NCBI RefSeq assembly: GCF_963665445.1
Contig: NZ_OY762276.1
Coordinates: 1,024,001 to 1,088,000, forward strand
DNA: 64,000 bases
Direction of reading: 5' to 3'
Source: an uncultured Desulfobulbus sp.
Lineage (GTDB): Bacteria > Desulfobacterota > Desulfobulbia > Desulfobulbales > Desulfobulbaceae
The translations under genes were made by a program, and so were the position numbers. Position 1 is the stretch's first letter. Every line of letters starts with the position of its first letter. Positions 1 to 7,475 of this stretch are shown piece after piece. The notes beneath the pieces were generated by a model. The model searched no databases. It was not told the DNA's origin and saw nothing but the letters and a program-made list of their open reading frames with translations.

Positions 1-83
1 AGGCAGACAGGGGGGCTAGGGGGTAGCTGATGGGCTCAGCTAGTAAAATCCTATAGGAGCTATCGGATATTGTCAAATAAATT

Positions 84-99
84 TAGGTAAATTTACCTA
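84..99. promoter_or_regulatory. Perfect 16-bp palindrome, candidate repressor operator
   Basis: The sequence TAGGTAAATTTACCTA is a perfect palindrome 6 to 18 bp before the first possible start codons of the gene at 106. Such operators are typical for XRE-family repressors, and one XRE protein is encoded at 2629-3069. The link between the two is inference. A second, shorter palindrome (TCCTATAGGA, 49-58) and a 7-bp stem (TAGCTGA/TCAGCTA, near 26-44) lie just upstream. Confidence 0.4.
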
Positions 100-105
100 C
101 AACAA

Positions 106-471
106 ATGGTTTTCTCAATGAAACACAAGTGGATTGAACACAAAAACTGTTCCAGCCCAGGCACCTGCCCAATCTGTGACGGTGGCCTTGCTGTCTGCGA
201 AGTCTGCGGACTAATCGAGGGTTCCTTGACAACCGATTGCCCTGGGTATCGATGTTGGGAAGAAAAGGGCGACGATATCTATAAAGGCAAGATTGATTTT
301 GTGCACGGACAATGGGTCAACCAGCCTTCACCCCACAGCCCAGCCTATTATCAAAAAGATAAGCGGAAAGAAATATGTATGTGCTGTGCCGGAACGGGCA
401 TTTGCACCGACGTTTATGGAAATGAAGGAAGCTGTATGACCTGCGATGGTCGCGGTTATTTCACCTATTAA
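106..471 (+). CDS. Small Cys-rich protein with DnaJ-type zinc-finger motifs
   Basis: A protein of 121 aa, or 117 aa if the in-frame ATG at 118 is used. The N-terminal half has CPIC and CEVC pairs (about residues 21-34). The C-terminal half has two CxxCxGxG-like motifs (CMCCAGTG and CMTCDGRG) as in the zinc-binding centre of DnaJ. It has no J-domain, so it is not a DnaJ. It probably binds zinc through four Cys pairs; its function is unknown. It is directly followed by the Rep gene, whose Shine-Dalgarno sequence overlaps its stop codon, so the two are probably co-transcribed. Confidence 0.75.
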   Translation: MVFSMKHKWIEHKNCSSPGTCPICDGGLAVCEVCGLIEGSLTTDCPGYRCWEEKGDDIYKGKIDFVHGQWVNQPSPHSPAYYQKDKRKEICMCCAGTGICTDVYGNEGSCMTCDGRGYFTY

Positions 472-484
472 AGGAGGTATTTTC

Positions 485-2008
485 ATGTACCGTTCACACC
501 GATCCAAAGACCCACTTTCCCAAAAGGTCCGCGCTGCCATGCGTGGTCAACAAGTCGACCTCTCCAACGTCCCTACCTTCTGGGAACCCTTTCCCGATCA
601 TCTTGAAGACATCCCCCTGCAGGATTACCGGTTCGATCATGGATATCCGCTCTTTGTCCACCGGGATGCTGCCGCGATCAATGTCCGCACCACCAAGGAG
701 CAGCCCACCGGCTCCGATCCACAAGCCCGATTAACAAGTGGTTTACCAGTAGTATCGGAGTTGCCAGGGTTGAGGGTCAAGCGATGTGTAGATTTTTTGA
801 AAGTGTCTTTGCATGTGCAATGGGATGGACAGGAAAGTGACCTCCTTCCGATTCTCGACTTCATGAAAAAGCAGGTCCAGGATACCGAACTCGAGTGCAT
901 CCCAGTCTTCAAGGAACATGGCTTCGACTGGAACCTCTACCGGACCGGCATCCGGTACTATACCTACCGCATCAAATCCGGCGACATCACCCTGCTGTTC
1001 AACCGCCGCTCGCATGATCAGAAAATACCCAACTGCCGCTTGGAAATCGGCTCCCTTTCCTGCTGGTCACCTGGCTTTTACGAAATTTATGAGCGGGTGA
1101 AAGCCTTTCTCGCCATTCATGGCGGCAAAGTCTTTAAGGAAATCGTCTCTGAGGTGCACCTCGCCGCTGACTTCGTCGGCACGGATATCAAAACCACCGA
1201 CCTGGAGGACCGTACCCATTGGATCGCCCTTGCCCGCGACAACGATTTTTACGGCGGCCTCAAGGTAACCAAGCGTACACCCGAACCAGAACCCGACGAA
1301 GTTGAGTTCAATAGCCATTACACCAACCGCAAATTCTCCGGCATCACCATCGGCAGCGGTGACATGATGTTTCGGGCCTATGACAAGGTCATGGAGCTTA
1401 AAAGAAAACGCGCCACCAACAAACAGCAGGTCTTTGCCGAAATCTGGGGTGTCGACAAATACGACGAACTGCCAGTGACCCGTATCGAATACCAGATCCG
1501 GCGGCCGCGACTCCGGGAATTTGCCGACATGAGCCATGTAGAGTTCGTGGATGGTGAACGTCAGTTCCACATCTCCGAACTGAAAGGCAGGCAGATTAAC
1601 ACAGTCGTTGACCTGGTAAACAGTCTTAAATCCCTCTGGGCCTACCTGACAAACGAATGGACCCGCCATGCCGACAGCCCGGTGAACCGCAACCACAACC
1701 AGACAAAAGCCAAAGTTTCCGAGTTCTGGCAACAGGTCCAGGCAGTGGTTTGGACGGGCGTTTTCGGCTACGTCCGAATGCATCCAGCCAAACACAAAGA
1801 TATCGTGATGCTCCGCAAGCAGGCCCGGGGAATTCTCATGTCTGTCTGTGCCTCCCTGGAAGTGCAGCCCAACGACATCGATAAAATCGTCTTCCTCTGC
1901 CAAGGCATGATTGAGGAAGACTTGCACGCCTTCTTTGAAGATGAACAGGCTTTCATCAAGAAGATGGAAACCAAGCGCAACGAATTCAGGGCAACGCTCG
2001 CGGGATAG
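485..2008 (+). CDS. Rep_trans-like replication initiation protein
   Basis: A 507-aa protein. The start at 485 is chosen because AAAGGAGGT (470-478) sits at ideal spacing; the longer frame from 446 lacks one. The middle part has the look of the Rep_trans/replication initiation factor family (rolling-circle initiators of plasmids, filamentous phages and mobilizable elements): SEVHLAADF, then MFRAYDKVMELK, then RIEYQIRRPRLREF. In that family a nicking Tyr on a strand-transfer motif cuts the double-strand origin; the catalytic Tyr cannot be assigned with certainty here. The first 70 residues are polar and proline-rich. It is the largest gene of the element and probably drives its replication after excision. 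Confidence 0.7.
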   Translation: MYRSHRSKDPLSQKVRAAMRGQQVDLSNVPTFWEPFPDHLEDIPLQDYRFDHGYPLFVHRDAAAINVRTTKEQPTGSDPQARLTSGLPVVSELPGLRVKRCVDFLKVSLHVQWDGQESDLLPILDFMKKQVQDTELECIPVFKEHGFDWNLYRTGIRYYTYRIKSGDITLLFNRRSHDQKIPNCRLEIGSLSCWSPGFYEIYERVKAFLAIHGGKVFKEIVSEVHLAADFVGTDIKTTDLEDRTHWIALARDNDFYGGLKVTKRTPEPEPDEVEFNSHYTNRKFSGITIGSGDMMFRAYDKVMELKRKRATNKQQVFAEIWGVDKYDELPVTRIEYQIRRPRLREFADMSHVEFVDGERQFHISELKGRQINTVVDLVNSLKSLWAYLTNEWTRHADSPVNRNHNQTKAKVSEFWQQVQAVVWTGVFGYVRMHPAKHKDIVMLRKQARGILMSVCASLEVQPNDIDKIVFLCQGMIEEDLHAFFEDEQAFIKKMETKRNEFRATLAG

Positions 2009-2309
2009 ACTCCCGCTTACCCCGGAACAACTTCGCGCTCTCTGCAGTTCTGCGCAGCAGGTAACCAGGGGGCGAAGCGCGCCGGTACAATCTCTCAGCG
2101 AAAAACCGCTGAACCCGTAACCACCACGCCCTCAACGTACTGAGCGGGGCCGTTAAGCGCGCAACAGGGGCACAGTGCCCAGGTCATGGTTTATTACCCT
2201 GCGGCCTGGATGGATCACCCAACAGGAAAGACATCCTCGTTGGGGGCGCATGCGAAGCCCCCCCCAAGCGGTGTAACGAACAACCACTGAACCTTATCAA
2301 GAGGAAACA
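2009..2309. other. Intergenic region with GC-rich hairpins, possible origin
   Basis: No gene is recognised in these 301 bp. There are compact hairpins: GGGCACAGTGCCC (about 2168-2180) and GGGGGC...GCCCCC around a CGCATGCG core (2242-2262). Placement just after a Rep_trans gene would suit a replication origin or a structured leader, but nothing identifies a nick site. Confidence 0.3.
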
Positions 2310-2594
2310 ATGGCTCTTCATTCCTTAAAAACTTGGCCTGAGCATTTTGAACTGAGCAGGACCGGTAAAAAATTATTCGAAATTCGGAAGAATGATCGAG
2401 GGTTCGGTGTTGGAGATTATCTCGCATTGAAAGAGTGGTCTCCAATTGATCGCAAATACTCCGGTCGCGTTCTCTATTATCGTATTACCTGCCTGTATAA
2501 GGGTAGTCAGTTCGGAATCCAAGATGAATATGCCGTCCTGGGGCTCTCTCATCGCGTTCCCATTTCCCGTATCCAATACCTATTTGGAAATTAG
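2310..2594 (+). CDS. DUF3850 (ASCH-like) domain protein
   Basis: A 94-aa protein with a clear ribosome site (AGAGGA, 5 nt before ATG). The order LKTWPEHFE, KLFEIRKNDRGFGVGD and YLALKEW matches the DUF3850 family, small ASCH/PUA-like proteins common on phages and mobile elements and thought to bind RNA or modified nucleotides. It ends with RVLYYRITCLYKG, also usual for the family. Biological role unknown. It lies between Rep and the XRE gene, same strand. Confidence 0.8.
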   Translation: MALHSLKTWPEHFELSRTGKKLFEIRKNDRGFGVGDYLALKEWSPIDRKYSGRVLYYRITCLYKGSQFGIQDEYAVLGLSHRVPISRIQYLFGN

Positions 2595-2628
2595 CCTTCC
2601 TATTTTTCAACATGAAATGAGGAAACCA

Positions 2629-3069
2629 ATGCTTGTCATAACTGAAGGAAAACCCGGCGAGGGAATGACCTACCCATCCCTAAACAATAGCTTCCATGAT
2701 CGGTTCCGCCAGATCCGGAAGGAATTAAAACTGACCCAAAAAGCAATGGCTGAAAAACTGTCCGTCAGTCTGAGTACCTTGCAGCGCTATGAAGACGGCA
2801 GGATAGCTCCGGACGCCAAGGCCCTTGAACGCTTAGCCCACCTGGGCGTTGACCTTCATTGGCTGATCACCGGTTTGCCCTACTATCGTCCATGCTCCCA
2901 TGATCGCCCTGGGGCCGTTTTCTTTGCTTTCCGCTCCGGACAATTCAACGAAATCGAATCTCTGCTGGAAGAAAAAGGCATTCCCCTCTATGCCCTGCAT
3001 CAGATGATGGAAAACCATCTCCTCGGGATTGTCTACAGCCTGAAATACCTCAACGAAAAGCCGTTCTGA
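2629..3069 (+). CDS. XRE-family helix-turn-helix regulator
   Basis: A 146-aa protein. The start at 2629 follows GAGGA with 5-6 nt spacing; the frame is open much further upstream but that part overlaps the DUF3850 gene. Residues about 21-78 form a Cro/C1-type HTH (RFRQIRKELKLTQKAMAEKL followed by LSTLQRYEDGRIAP). The C-terminal 65 residues are not recognisable and lack a LexA-type Ser-Lys protease site. It probably represses genes of the integrated element; the palindrome at 84-99 is a possible target. It is followed after 2 nt by a 55-aa reading frame. Confidence 0.8.
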   Translation: MLVITEGKPGEGMTYPSLNNSFHDRFRQIRKELKLTQKAMAEKLSVSLSTLQRYEDGRIAPDAKALERLAHLGVDLHWLITGLPYYRPCSHDRPGAVFFAFRSGQFNEIESLLEEKGIPLYALHQMMENHLLGIVYSLKYLNEKPF

Positions 3070-3071
3070 AA

Positions 3072-3239
3072 ATGAAAGCCTCTATCTTCACCACTCCCCG
3101 GCGCGGCCTGATGGGCAAGAAGCCTCTCGGCGCTGAGTACATGCCGGAAATTTCAGAACGTGCCCGGCGCATGAGGGCCGCGACCCGTGAAGACAAACAA
3201 CCAACCGACAAACGGCAGCAGCGTTTGCCGGGTTTCTAG
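3072..3239 (+). CDS. 55-aa basic protein, unknown function
   Basis: A short frame starting 2 nt after the XRE gene stop codon, so probably translationally coupled. The product is basic and rich in Arg and Lys (for example TTPRRGLMGKKPLG and ERARRMRAATRED), with no hydrophobic segment and no domain that can be recognised. Its tight spacing, good codon use and in-operon location support it as a real gene. It could be a nucleic-acid-binding accessory protein; that is a guess from composition. Confidence 0.5.
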   Translation: MKASIFTTPRRGLMGKKPLGAEYMPEISERARRMRAATREDKQPTDKRQQRLPGF

Positions 3240-3277
3240 TCATAAAATTGGTCATAATAATTACTGGATTTTAAAAA

Positions 3278-3478
3278 ATGATACACCTTACAACGGAACA
3301 GCTTGCCGATCGTTGGCAAATACGTCCAAAAACTTTATGTAATTGGCGAGTCTCCGGTATGGGGCCGAAATTTTTGAAGATTGGGCAGAGAGTTTTATAC
3401 CCGATGGACTTGATTGAGGAGTTTGAACGGAGTCGTTTGAAGTCAAATACACAGCAAGGCGGTGTGACCTCTGTGTGA
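3278..3478 (+). CDS. AlpA/excisionase-like DNA-binding protein
   Basis: A 66-aa protein with a MerR/AlpA-like winged helix (HTH_17 type): TTEQLADRWQIRPKTLCNWR, then GPKFLKIGQRVLYPMDLIEEFE. Such proteins act as excisionases or as regulators of integrase genes in tRNA-integrated elements. It is the last gene before tRNA-Thr, a usual place for a xis gene near an attachment site. Which role applies cannot be told from sequence. Its last codons form one arm of a 13-bp inverted repeat. Confidence 0.75.
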   Translation: MIHLTTEQLADRWQIRPKTLCNWRVSGMGPKFLKIGQRVLYPMDLIEEFERSRLKSNTQQGGVTSV

Positions 3479-3503
3479 CCTGGATATTAAATCCAGGTCA
3501 CAC
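3473..3503 (+). terminator. 13-bp perfect inverted repeat at end of excisionase gene
   Basis: The arms GTGTGACCTGGAT and ATCCAGGTCACAC pair perfectly around a 5-nt loop. It spans the stop codon of the xis-like gene. There is no T-run after it, so it is either a weak or Rho-assisted terminator or a protein-binding site next to the attachment region. Termination is the simpler reading. Confidence 0.5.
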
Positions 3504-3528
3504 TGTATCTGTAACTACTTGAAATACT

Positions 3529-3605
3529 TGGAGCCGATAACCAGACTTGAACTGGTGACCTACTGATTACGAATCAGCCGCTCTACCAAACTGAGCTATA
3601 TCGGC
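3529..3605 (-). tRNA. tRNA-Thr (CGT)
   Basis: Read on the minus strand, the acceptor arms GCCGATA and TATCGGC pair, followed by discriminator T and an encoded CCA (3531-3529). The anticodon loop TTCGTAA gives anticodon CGT, which reads ACG (Thr). The T-arm has the usual GTTCAAG-type loop. Its 3' end faces the mobile element on the left. Confidence 0.95.
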
Positions 3606-3652
3606 GTGTGGAATTTTTATGATCGTTCGGGGACGATTTGAGGATTTATCAT

Positions 3653-3670
3653 GTAGCAACTTTATGCTAC
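3653..3670. promoter_or_regulatory. Inverted repeat between tRNA-Thr and cytochrome gene
   Basis: GTAGCA and TGCTAC flank a 6-nt spacer in the divergent intergenic region, just upstream of the cytochrome start at 3683. It could be an operator or part of a promoter; a TTGACA box on the minus strand (near 3671-3676) overlaps its edge and could serve tRNA-Thr. No protein can be assigned. Confidence 0.3.
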
Positions 3671-3682
3671 AGTGTCAAGATT

Positions 3683-5161
3683 ATGAAGCGCCTTCTCCCC
3701 ATTCCACTCGTCATTCTTTGTCTTTTTGCCGTTTGCCCCAAAAGCGGTTTGTTGGCGGAACTCGTTCAGAAAACGCCTGAGATGAACCAGGAGCAGGGTA
3801 CTGCCGGAAAATCCGGCTGTATGGGCTGTCATCCTACGGTACATCTGGATAAGACGCACCAATTCGCCTGTGAGATATGCCATAGGGGCGACAGCACTGC
3901 CACAGATCAAGAAACCGCGCATCGCGATCTGCTTGCCCAGCCGGCCCATCCCCATTTCATGCAACAGACCTGTGGAAAATGCCATCAACAGGTCGTCCAG
4001 TCGGCGCAACACTCCCTGCATTTCACGCTGAAAAACGAAGTCAACCAGGTCCGCCGCCAGTTCGGTGCCTCCCAAGATCTGGACAACGTCGAGGATGTCC
4101 CAATCCAGGAGCCTCCGCAAACAGTGTTGGCCCTGGCCGACGACATGCTGCGTCGCCGTTGTCTGCGCTGCCATCCCTACTCAAGCGGCGACGGTTATTC
4201 TGCCGTGGTTCACGGTACCGGCTGCGCCAGTTGTCATCTGGTCTGGAAAAATCGTCAGATGGAGAGCCACCAATTCCAAAAGCCCAAAGACCGGCAATGT
4301 TTGAGTTGCCATTACGGCAACTACGTGGGCTGGGATTATTACGGCCGCTACGAGCACGATTTTAACTGGGAATATCGCACACCCTACACCATGAAGACGC
4401 CCAGCCGTTATCCGCAACGGCCCTATGGTGTCGAGTACCATGATCTGGTGCCGGATATTCATCAGCAACGAGGCCTGGTCTGTACCGATTGCCACCGGCA
4501 GAGCGGCCACAATGCGCACCAACCCAAGCCAAGTTGTCGCAGCTGTCACGGCTGGCAGTCCGGGCAGAATCCAGCACTGGCCAATCTGCAACTGGTGGGG
4601 ATACAACTCACGCTCAAGGGCAGCGACGGCAGACAGCATCCGGTGCCGCTGTTGCGTCATCCGGCACATGAAAAATACGGCAAGCAGGTGGAATGCCAGG
4701 TCTGCCATGGCCAGTGGAGTTTCAACGATTCGCCCGTTCATCTTATGCGCAGCGAGGATGTGGACTACGAAAAATGGGAATGGCTGACCGTGCAGGGGAG
4801 TTCCGAGGTCGAGACCCTGCTGGAACACAATACCTACAACTCCGATGAATGGCCCCTGACCATGCGGGATGGCGTAAGCGGTTTGTCTCGACCCGGGATC
4901 TGGCTCAAGGGCTTTGGCCAGCGGCGTTGGGAGCAGATGCTGATCGAGCGCGATAAGGACGGCATTATCAAAGTCTTCCGGCCTATCGTCGATCTCCACC
5001 TCACCATGGTGGATGAAAAGGGTGAGGTCCGGTTCGACAGTATTTCCGGACAAGGAGCCGGAAAGTTGCCCTATGTACCCCACACCACCGGCCACGCAGG
5101 TCTGCTGTACCTCGACCGGTTCCAACATCTTCTCCCCTCATCGCAGGCTCAAGACCGATGA
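3683..5161 (+). CDS. Nonahaem c-type cytochrome, periplasmic
   Basis: A 492-aa protein from the ATG at 3683, which gives a clean Sec signal peptide (MKRLLP, then a hydrophobic core to about residue 25). Nine CxxCH haem-attachment motifs lie at about 46, 63, 97, 160, 181, 206, 267, 285 and 338, with many further His residues that can serve as distal ligands. The last 150 residues have no haem motif. It should be a periplasmic electron carrier; partner and substrate are not identifiable, and it is not one of the standard Hmc or tetrahaem c3 types by length and spacing. Its stop codon overlaps the rlpA start (ATGA). Confidence 0.85.
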   Translation: MKRLLPIPLVILCLFAVCPKSGLLAELVQKTPEMNQEQGTAGKSGCMGCHPTVHLDKTHQFACEICHRGDSTATDQETAHRDLLAQPAHPHFMQQTCGKCHQQVVQSAQHSLHFTLKNEVNQVRRQFGASQDLDNVEDVPIQEPPQTVLALADDMLRRRCLRCHPYSSGDGYSAVVHGTGCASCHLVWKNRQMESHQFQKPKDRQCLSCHYGNYVGWDYYGRYEHDFNWEYRTPYTMKTPSRYPQRPYGVEYHDLVPDIHQQRGLVCTDCHRQSGHNAHQPKPSCRSCHGWQSGQNPALANLQLVGIQLTLKGSDGRQHPVPLLRHPAHEKYGKQVECQVCHGQWSFNDSPVHLMRSEDVDYEKWEWLTVQGSSEVETLLEHNTYNSDEWPLTMRDGVSGLSRPGIWLKGFGQRRWEQMLIERDKDGIIKVFRPIVDLHLTMVDEKGEVRFDSISGQGAGKLPYVPHTTGHAGLLYLDRFQHLLPSSQAQDR

Positions 5162-6054
5162 AAGGTTTTCCCATTCTTTTTTCCACCCTTTGTCTCTGTC
5201 TACTCTTTGTTCTCGGCAGCGTCGGTTGCGGATCCAAGCAGTCAACCTACCGCAGCGGCGGAGGGCATAAATATAGCCAGACACGCAAAAAAGGGAAACG
5301 CTCCCTGGCGACGCAACGCCCCTATGTGATCAAGGGAATTACCTATTATCCGATTCCCTCGGCCAGGGGATATGTGGAGGAGGGCATCGCCTCCTGGTAT
5401 GGGGAACCGTTTCACGGTCGTCGCACCTCCAACGGCGAGATCTACGATATGTACGGCGACACCGCCGCTCACAAAACCCTGCCGATGAATACCATGCTGT
5501 TGGTCAAGAACCTGGATAACGGGCGCTCCACAGTGGTGCGGATCAACGATCGCGGCCCTTTTGTTCAGGACCGGATCATCGACCTGACCTATACCAAGGC
5601 GAAAACCCTGGGGGTAGTCGGAAGGGGGACGGCAAGGGTGGAAATCGTCGCCCTGGCGGAAGGCGAGCCAGCACCCGCGCCGGAGGGAACCATGATTGCA
5701 TCCTCCTCACAGGGGCGGCAAAAGGGAAAGACAGCAGCCTCTGGGGAGGGCGCATCAGCGAAGCCGACACCAAAAATCAAGAAAGCGCCGCATAAGCCGG
5801 CTCCGATTCCCGACTTTGACCGCGGCAATTTTTATGTGCAGGTGGGGGCCTTTGTGAAGATCGAAAATGCTCGTATGCTCGCCCGGGCCTTTGCCAAGCG
5901 GGGGCGGGATGTGGTGATTCAGCAGTATCCGGCAGCAGGAATGAACCTGTACCGGGTGCTGATCTTTGCCAGCCATTCACTGGCCGAGGCCAAACGGTAT
6001 GAGAAGCAGATGGAAATGGAGGGCTTTCGCCACGCCTTACTGCTGGCGAGGTAA
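5158..6054 (+). CDS. rlpA: RlpA-family septal lipoprotein with SPOR domain
   Basis: A 298-aa lipoprotein: signal peptide with lipobox LGSVGC (Cys about residue 24). A double-psi beta-barrel domain follows (GIASWYGEPFHGRRTSNGE through RINDRGPF and RIIDLTYTKAKTLG, about residues 75-165), then a Lys/Pro-rich linker and a C-terminal SPOR domain (YVQVGAF at about 225, to the end) that binds denuded septal peptidoglycan. RlpA proteins act in the outer membrane at the division site, as lytic transglycosylases in some species. Translationally coupled to the cytochrome gene and overlapping trpF tail-to-tail by 18 bp. Confidence 0.9.
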   Translation: MKGFPILFSTLCLCLLFVLGSVGCGSKQSTYRSGGGHKYSQTRKKGKRSLATQRPYVIKGITYYPIPSARGYVEEGIASWYGEPFHGRRTSNGEIYDMYGDTAAHKTLPMNTMLLVKNLDNGRSTVVRINDRGPFVQDRIIDLTYTKAKTLGVVGRGTARVEIVALAEGEPAPAPEGTMIASSSQGRQKGKTAASGEGASAKPTPKIKKAPHKPAPIPDFDRGNFYVQVGAFVKIENARMLARAFAKRGRDVVIQQYPAAGMNLYRVLIFASHSLAEAKRYEKQMEMEGFRHALLLAR

Positions 6055-6711
6055 GTGGCCTGACTGTTCGCTCTGGCGGACCATGTTGAGAAAGGCGCGT
6101 ACTTTCTCGTGGTTTTTGACGCCCGGAGCATCTTCCAGGCCGGAGTTGGCATCCACGCCGTAGGGCGCGACTTGAGCAAGCGCCTCCGCGATATTGTCGC
6201 AGTCCAGGCCGCCGGCAAGGAAGAAGGGGCGGCTGAGTCGCAAACGCTCAATGAGTGTCCAGTCAAAGGCCAGACCCGTGCCGCCTTCGGCACCCTTTTG
6301 AAAGGTATCCAGCAGATATCCCCGGACACTGTCCGCATAGGGGGCAATGTCATCAGGCGTACTGTGGGCACCGATGCGAAAGGCCTTCAGAAGTCGGCAA
6401 CAGGGCAGGGCAGAGGCCAGCTCCCGGCAGTACTCCGGTGTCTCCGTCCCGTGCAGCTGTATCGTATTCAGGCCGCAGTGCTCCACGATCTGCCGTACCC
6501 GGCCGGGATCTTCATTGACAAACACGCCAACCGTATCCACAAAGGGCGGCAGTTGGCCGATGATCTCCCGGGCCGCAGTCGGTTCGACATTGCGCGGACT
6601 TTTGCCAAAAAAGATAAAGCCCAAGGCATCAACCCCGGCCTCTACGGCGCACAGGGCGTTGTCCAGCCGGGTCGTGCCGCAGATCTTGACCCGAAACCGT
6701 CCGCTGTTCAT
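6037..6711 (-). CDS. trpF: Phosphoribosylanthranilate isomerase
   Basis: A 224-aa TIM-barrel enzyme of tryptophan synthesis, which converts N-(5-phosphoribosyl)anthranilate to the carboxyphenylamino-deoxyribulose phosphate. Family landmarks: VKICGTT near the N-terminus (catalytic Cys), LGFIFFGKSPR, IQLHG, LLDTF (catalytic Asp), then FFLAGGL and VDANSGLE. Length is usual for TrpF. Its start overlaps the trpC stop by 4 bp, so it is the last gene of the trp operon here. Its 3' end overlaps rlpA. Confidence 0.95.
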   Translation of the reverse strand: MNSGRFRVKICGTTRLDNALCAVEAGVDALGFIFFGKSPRNVEPTAAREIIGQLPPFVDTVGVFVNEDPGRVRQIVEHCGLNTIQLHGTETPEYCRELASALPCCRLLKAFRIGAHSTPDDIAPYADSVRGYLLDTFQKGAEGGTGLAFDWTLIERLRLSRPFFLAGGLDCDNIAEALAQVAPYGVDANSGLEDAPGVKNHEKVRAFLNMVRQSEQSGHLPRQQ

Positions 6712-7472
6712 GGGTTGAGAAATTCGCGCAACAGTTGGTCCTGCTGTCCGGCACGCATCAGGCTCTCGCCGATGAGGGCTGCCGTAATATCCGCCTCCTT
6801 CAAACGCCGCATATCATTCACCGTGGTAATACCCGATTCGCTCACCACCGGAATCCCGGCGGGGATTTTTTTACGCAGGGTGAAGGTGGTTTCCAGGCTG
6901 ACGGTGAAATCGTTGAGGTTGCGGTTGTTGATGCCGATGAGCCGGCTTTTCGCGGCAAGGGCTGAATCGAGTTCGCGTTCGTCATGGACCTCGACCAGGG
7001 CGTCCATGCCCAGGGATTCGGCAAGCAGGCGGAAATCGCGTAGCTGCTCGGTGTCAAGAATGGCGGCGATGAGCAGGATGGCATCCGCGCCCACGGCATG
7101 GGCCTCTTCGATCTGCATTGGGTCGATGATGAAATCCTTGCGAATTACTGGCAGGTCGACCGTCTCCCGCACCAGGGGAATGTAGTCGAGCGAGCCTTGG
7201 AAAAAGTCGACATCGGTGAGCACCGAGAGGCAGTGGGCGCCGCCCTGTTTGTAGTTGCGGGCAATGCGTACCGGGTCGAAATCGGGCTGGATCACGCCTT
7301 TGGAGGGCGAGGCTTTCTTTGCCTCGGCAATGATCGACACGCCGGGATCTTTCACCAGGGCCTTGATGAATCCGCGGGGCGGATCGACCGCCTTGACAAG
7401 GGAGGGCAGGCCGCGCCGCTTGAGTTCGGCGACTTCCTCGTATTTTCGGGCAACTATGGTATCGAGTATCAT
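6708..7472 (-). CDS. trpC: Indole-3-glycerol phosphate synthase
   Basis: A 254-aa TIM-barrel enzyme making indole-3-glycerol phosphate. It shows the family motifs IIAEAKKASPSKG, the KDFIID loop, GADAILLI, IGINNRNL and VVSESGI, all with the catalytic Lys and Glu residues in place. It stands alone rather than fused to TrpF as in enterics. It is 3 nt downstream of trpD and overlaps trpF by 4 bp. Confidence 0.95.
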   Translation of the reverse strand: MILDTIVARKYEEVAELKRRGLPSLVKAVDPPRGFIKALVKDPGVSIIAEAKKASPSKGVIQPDFDPVRIARNYKQGGAHCLSVLTDVDFFQGSLDYIPLVRETVDLPVIRKDFIIDPMQIEEAHAVGADAILLIAAILDTEQLRDFRLLAESLGMDALVEVHDERELDSALAAKSRLIGINNRNLNDFTVSLETTFTLRKKIPAGIPVVSESGITTVNDMRRLKEADITAALIGESLMRAGQQDQLLREFLNP

Positions 7473-7475
7473 GAC

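Larger units (their letters stand above)
1..3528. mobile_element. End of an integrated Rep_trans element beside tRNA-Thr (partial)
   Basis: This stretch carries only accessory-type genes, all on the plus strand: a Cys-rich protein, a Rep_trans-like replication initiator, a DUF3850 protein, an XRE regulator, a tiny protein and an AlpA/excisionase-like protein. It stops just before the CCA-bearing 3' end of tRNA-Thr, the usual integration side of tRNA-directed elements. No integrase is visible; it would have to lie left of the window. Rep plus a xis-like gene suggests a rolling-circle plasmid, inovirus-like prophage or mobilizable element. The assignment as one element is inferred from gene content and position. 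Confidence 0.55.
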
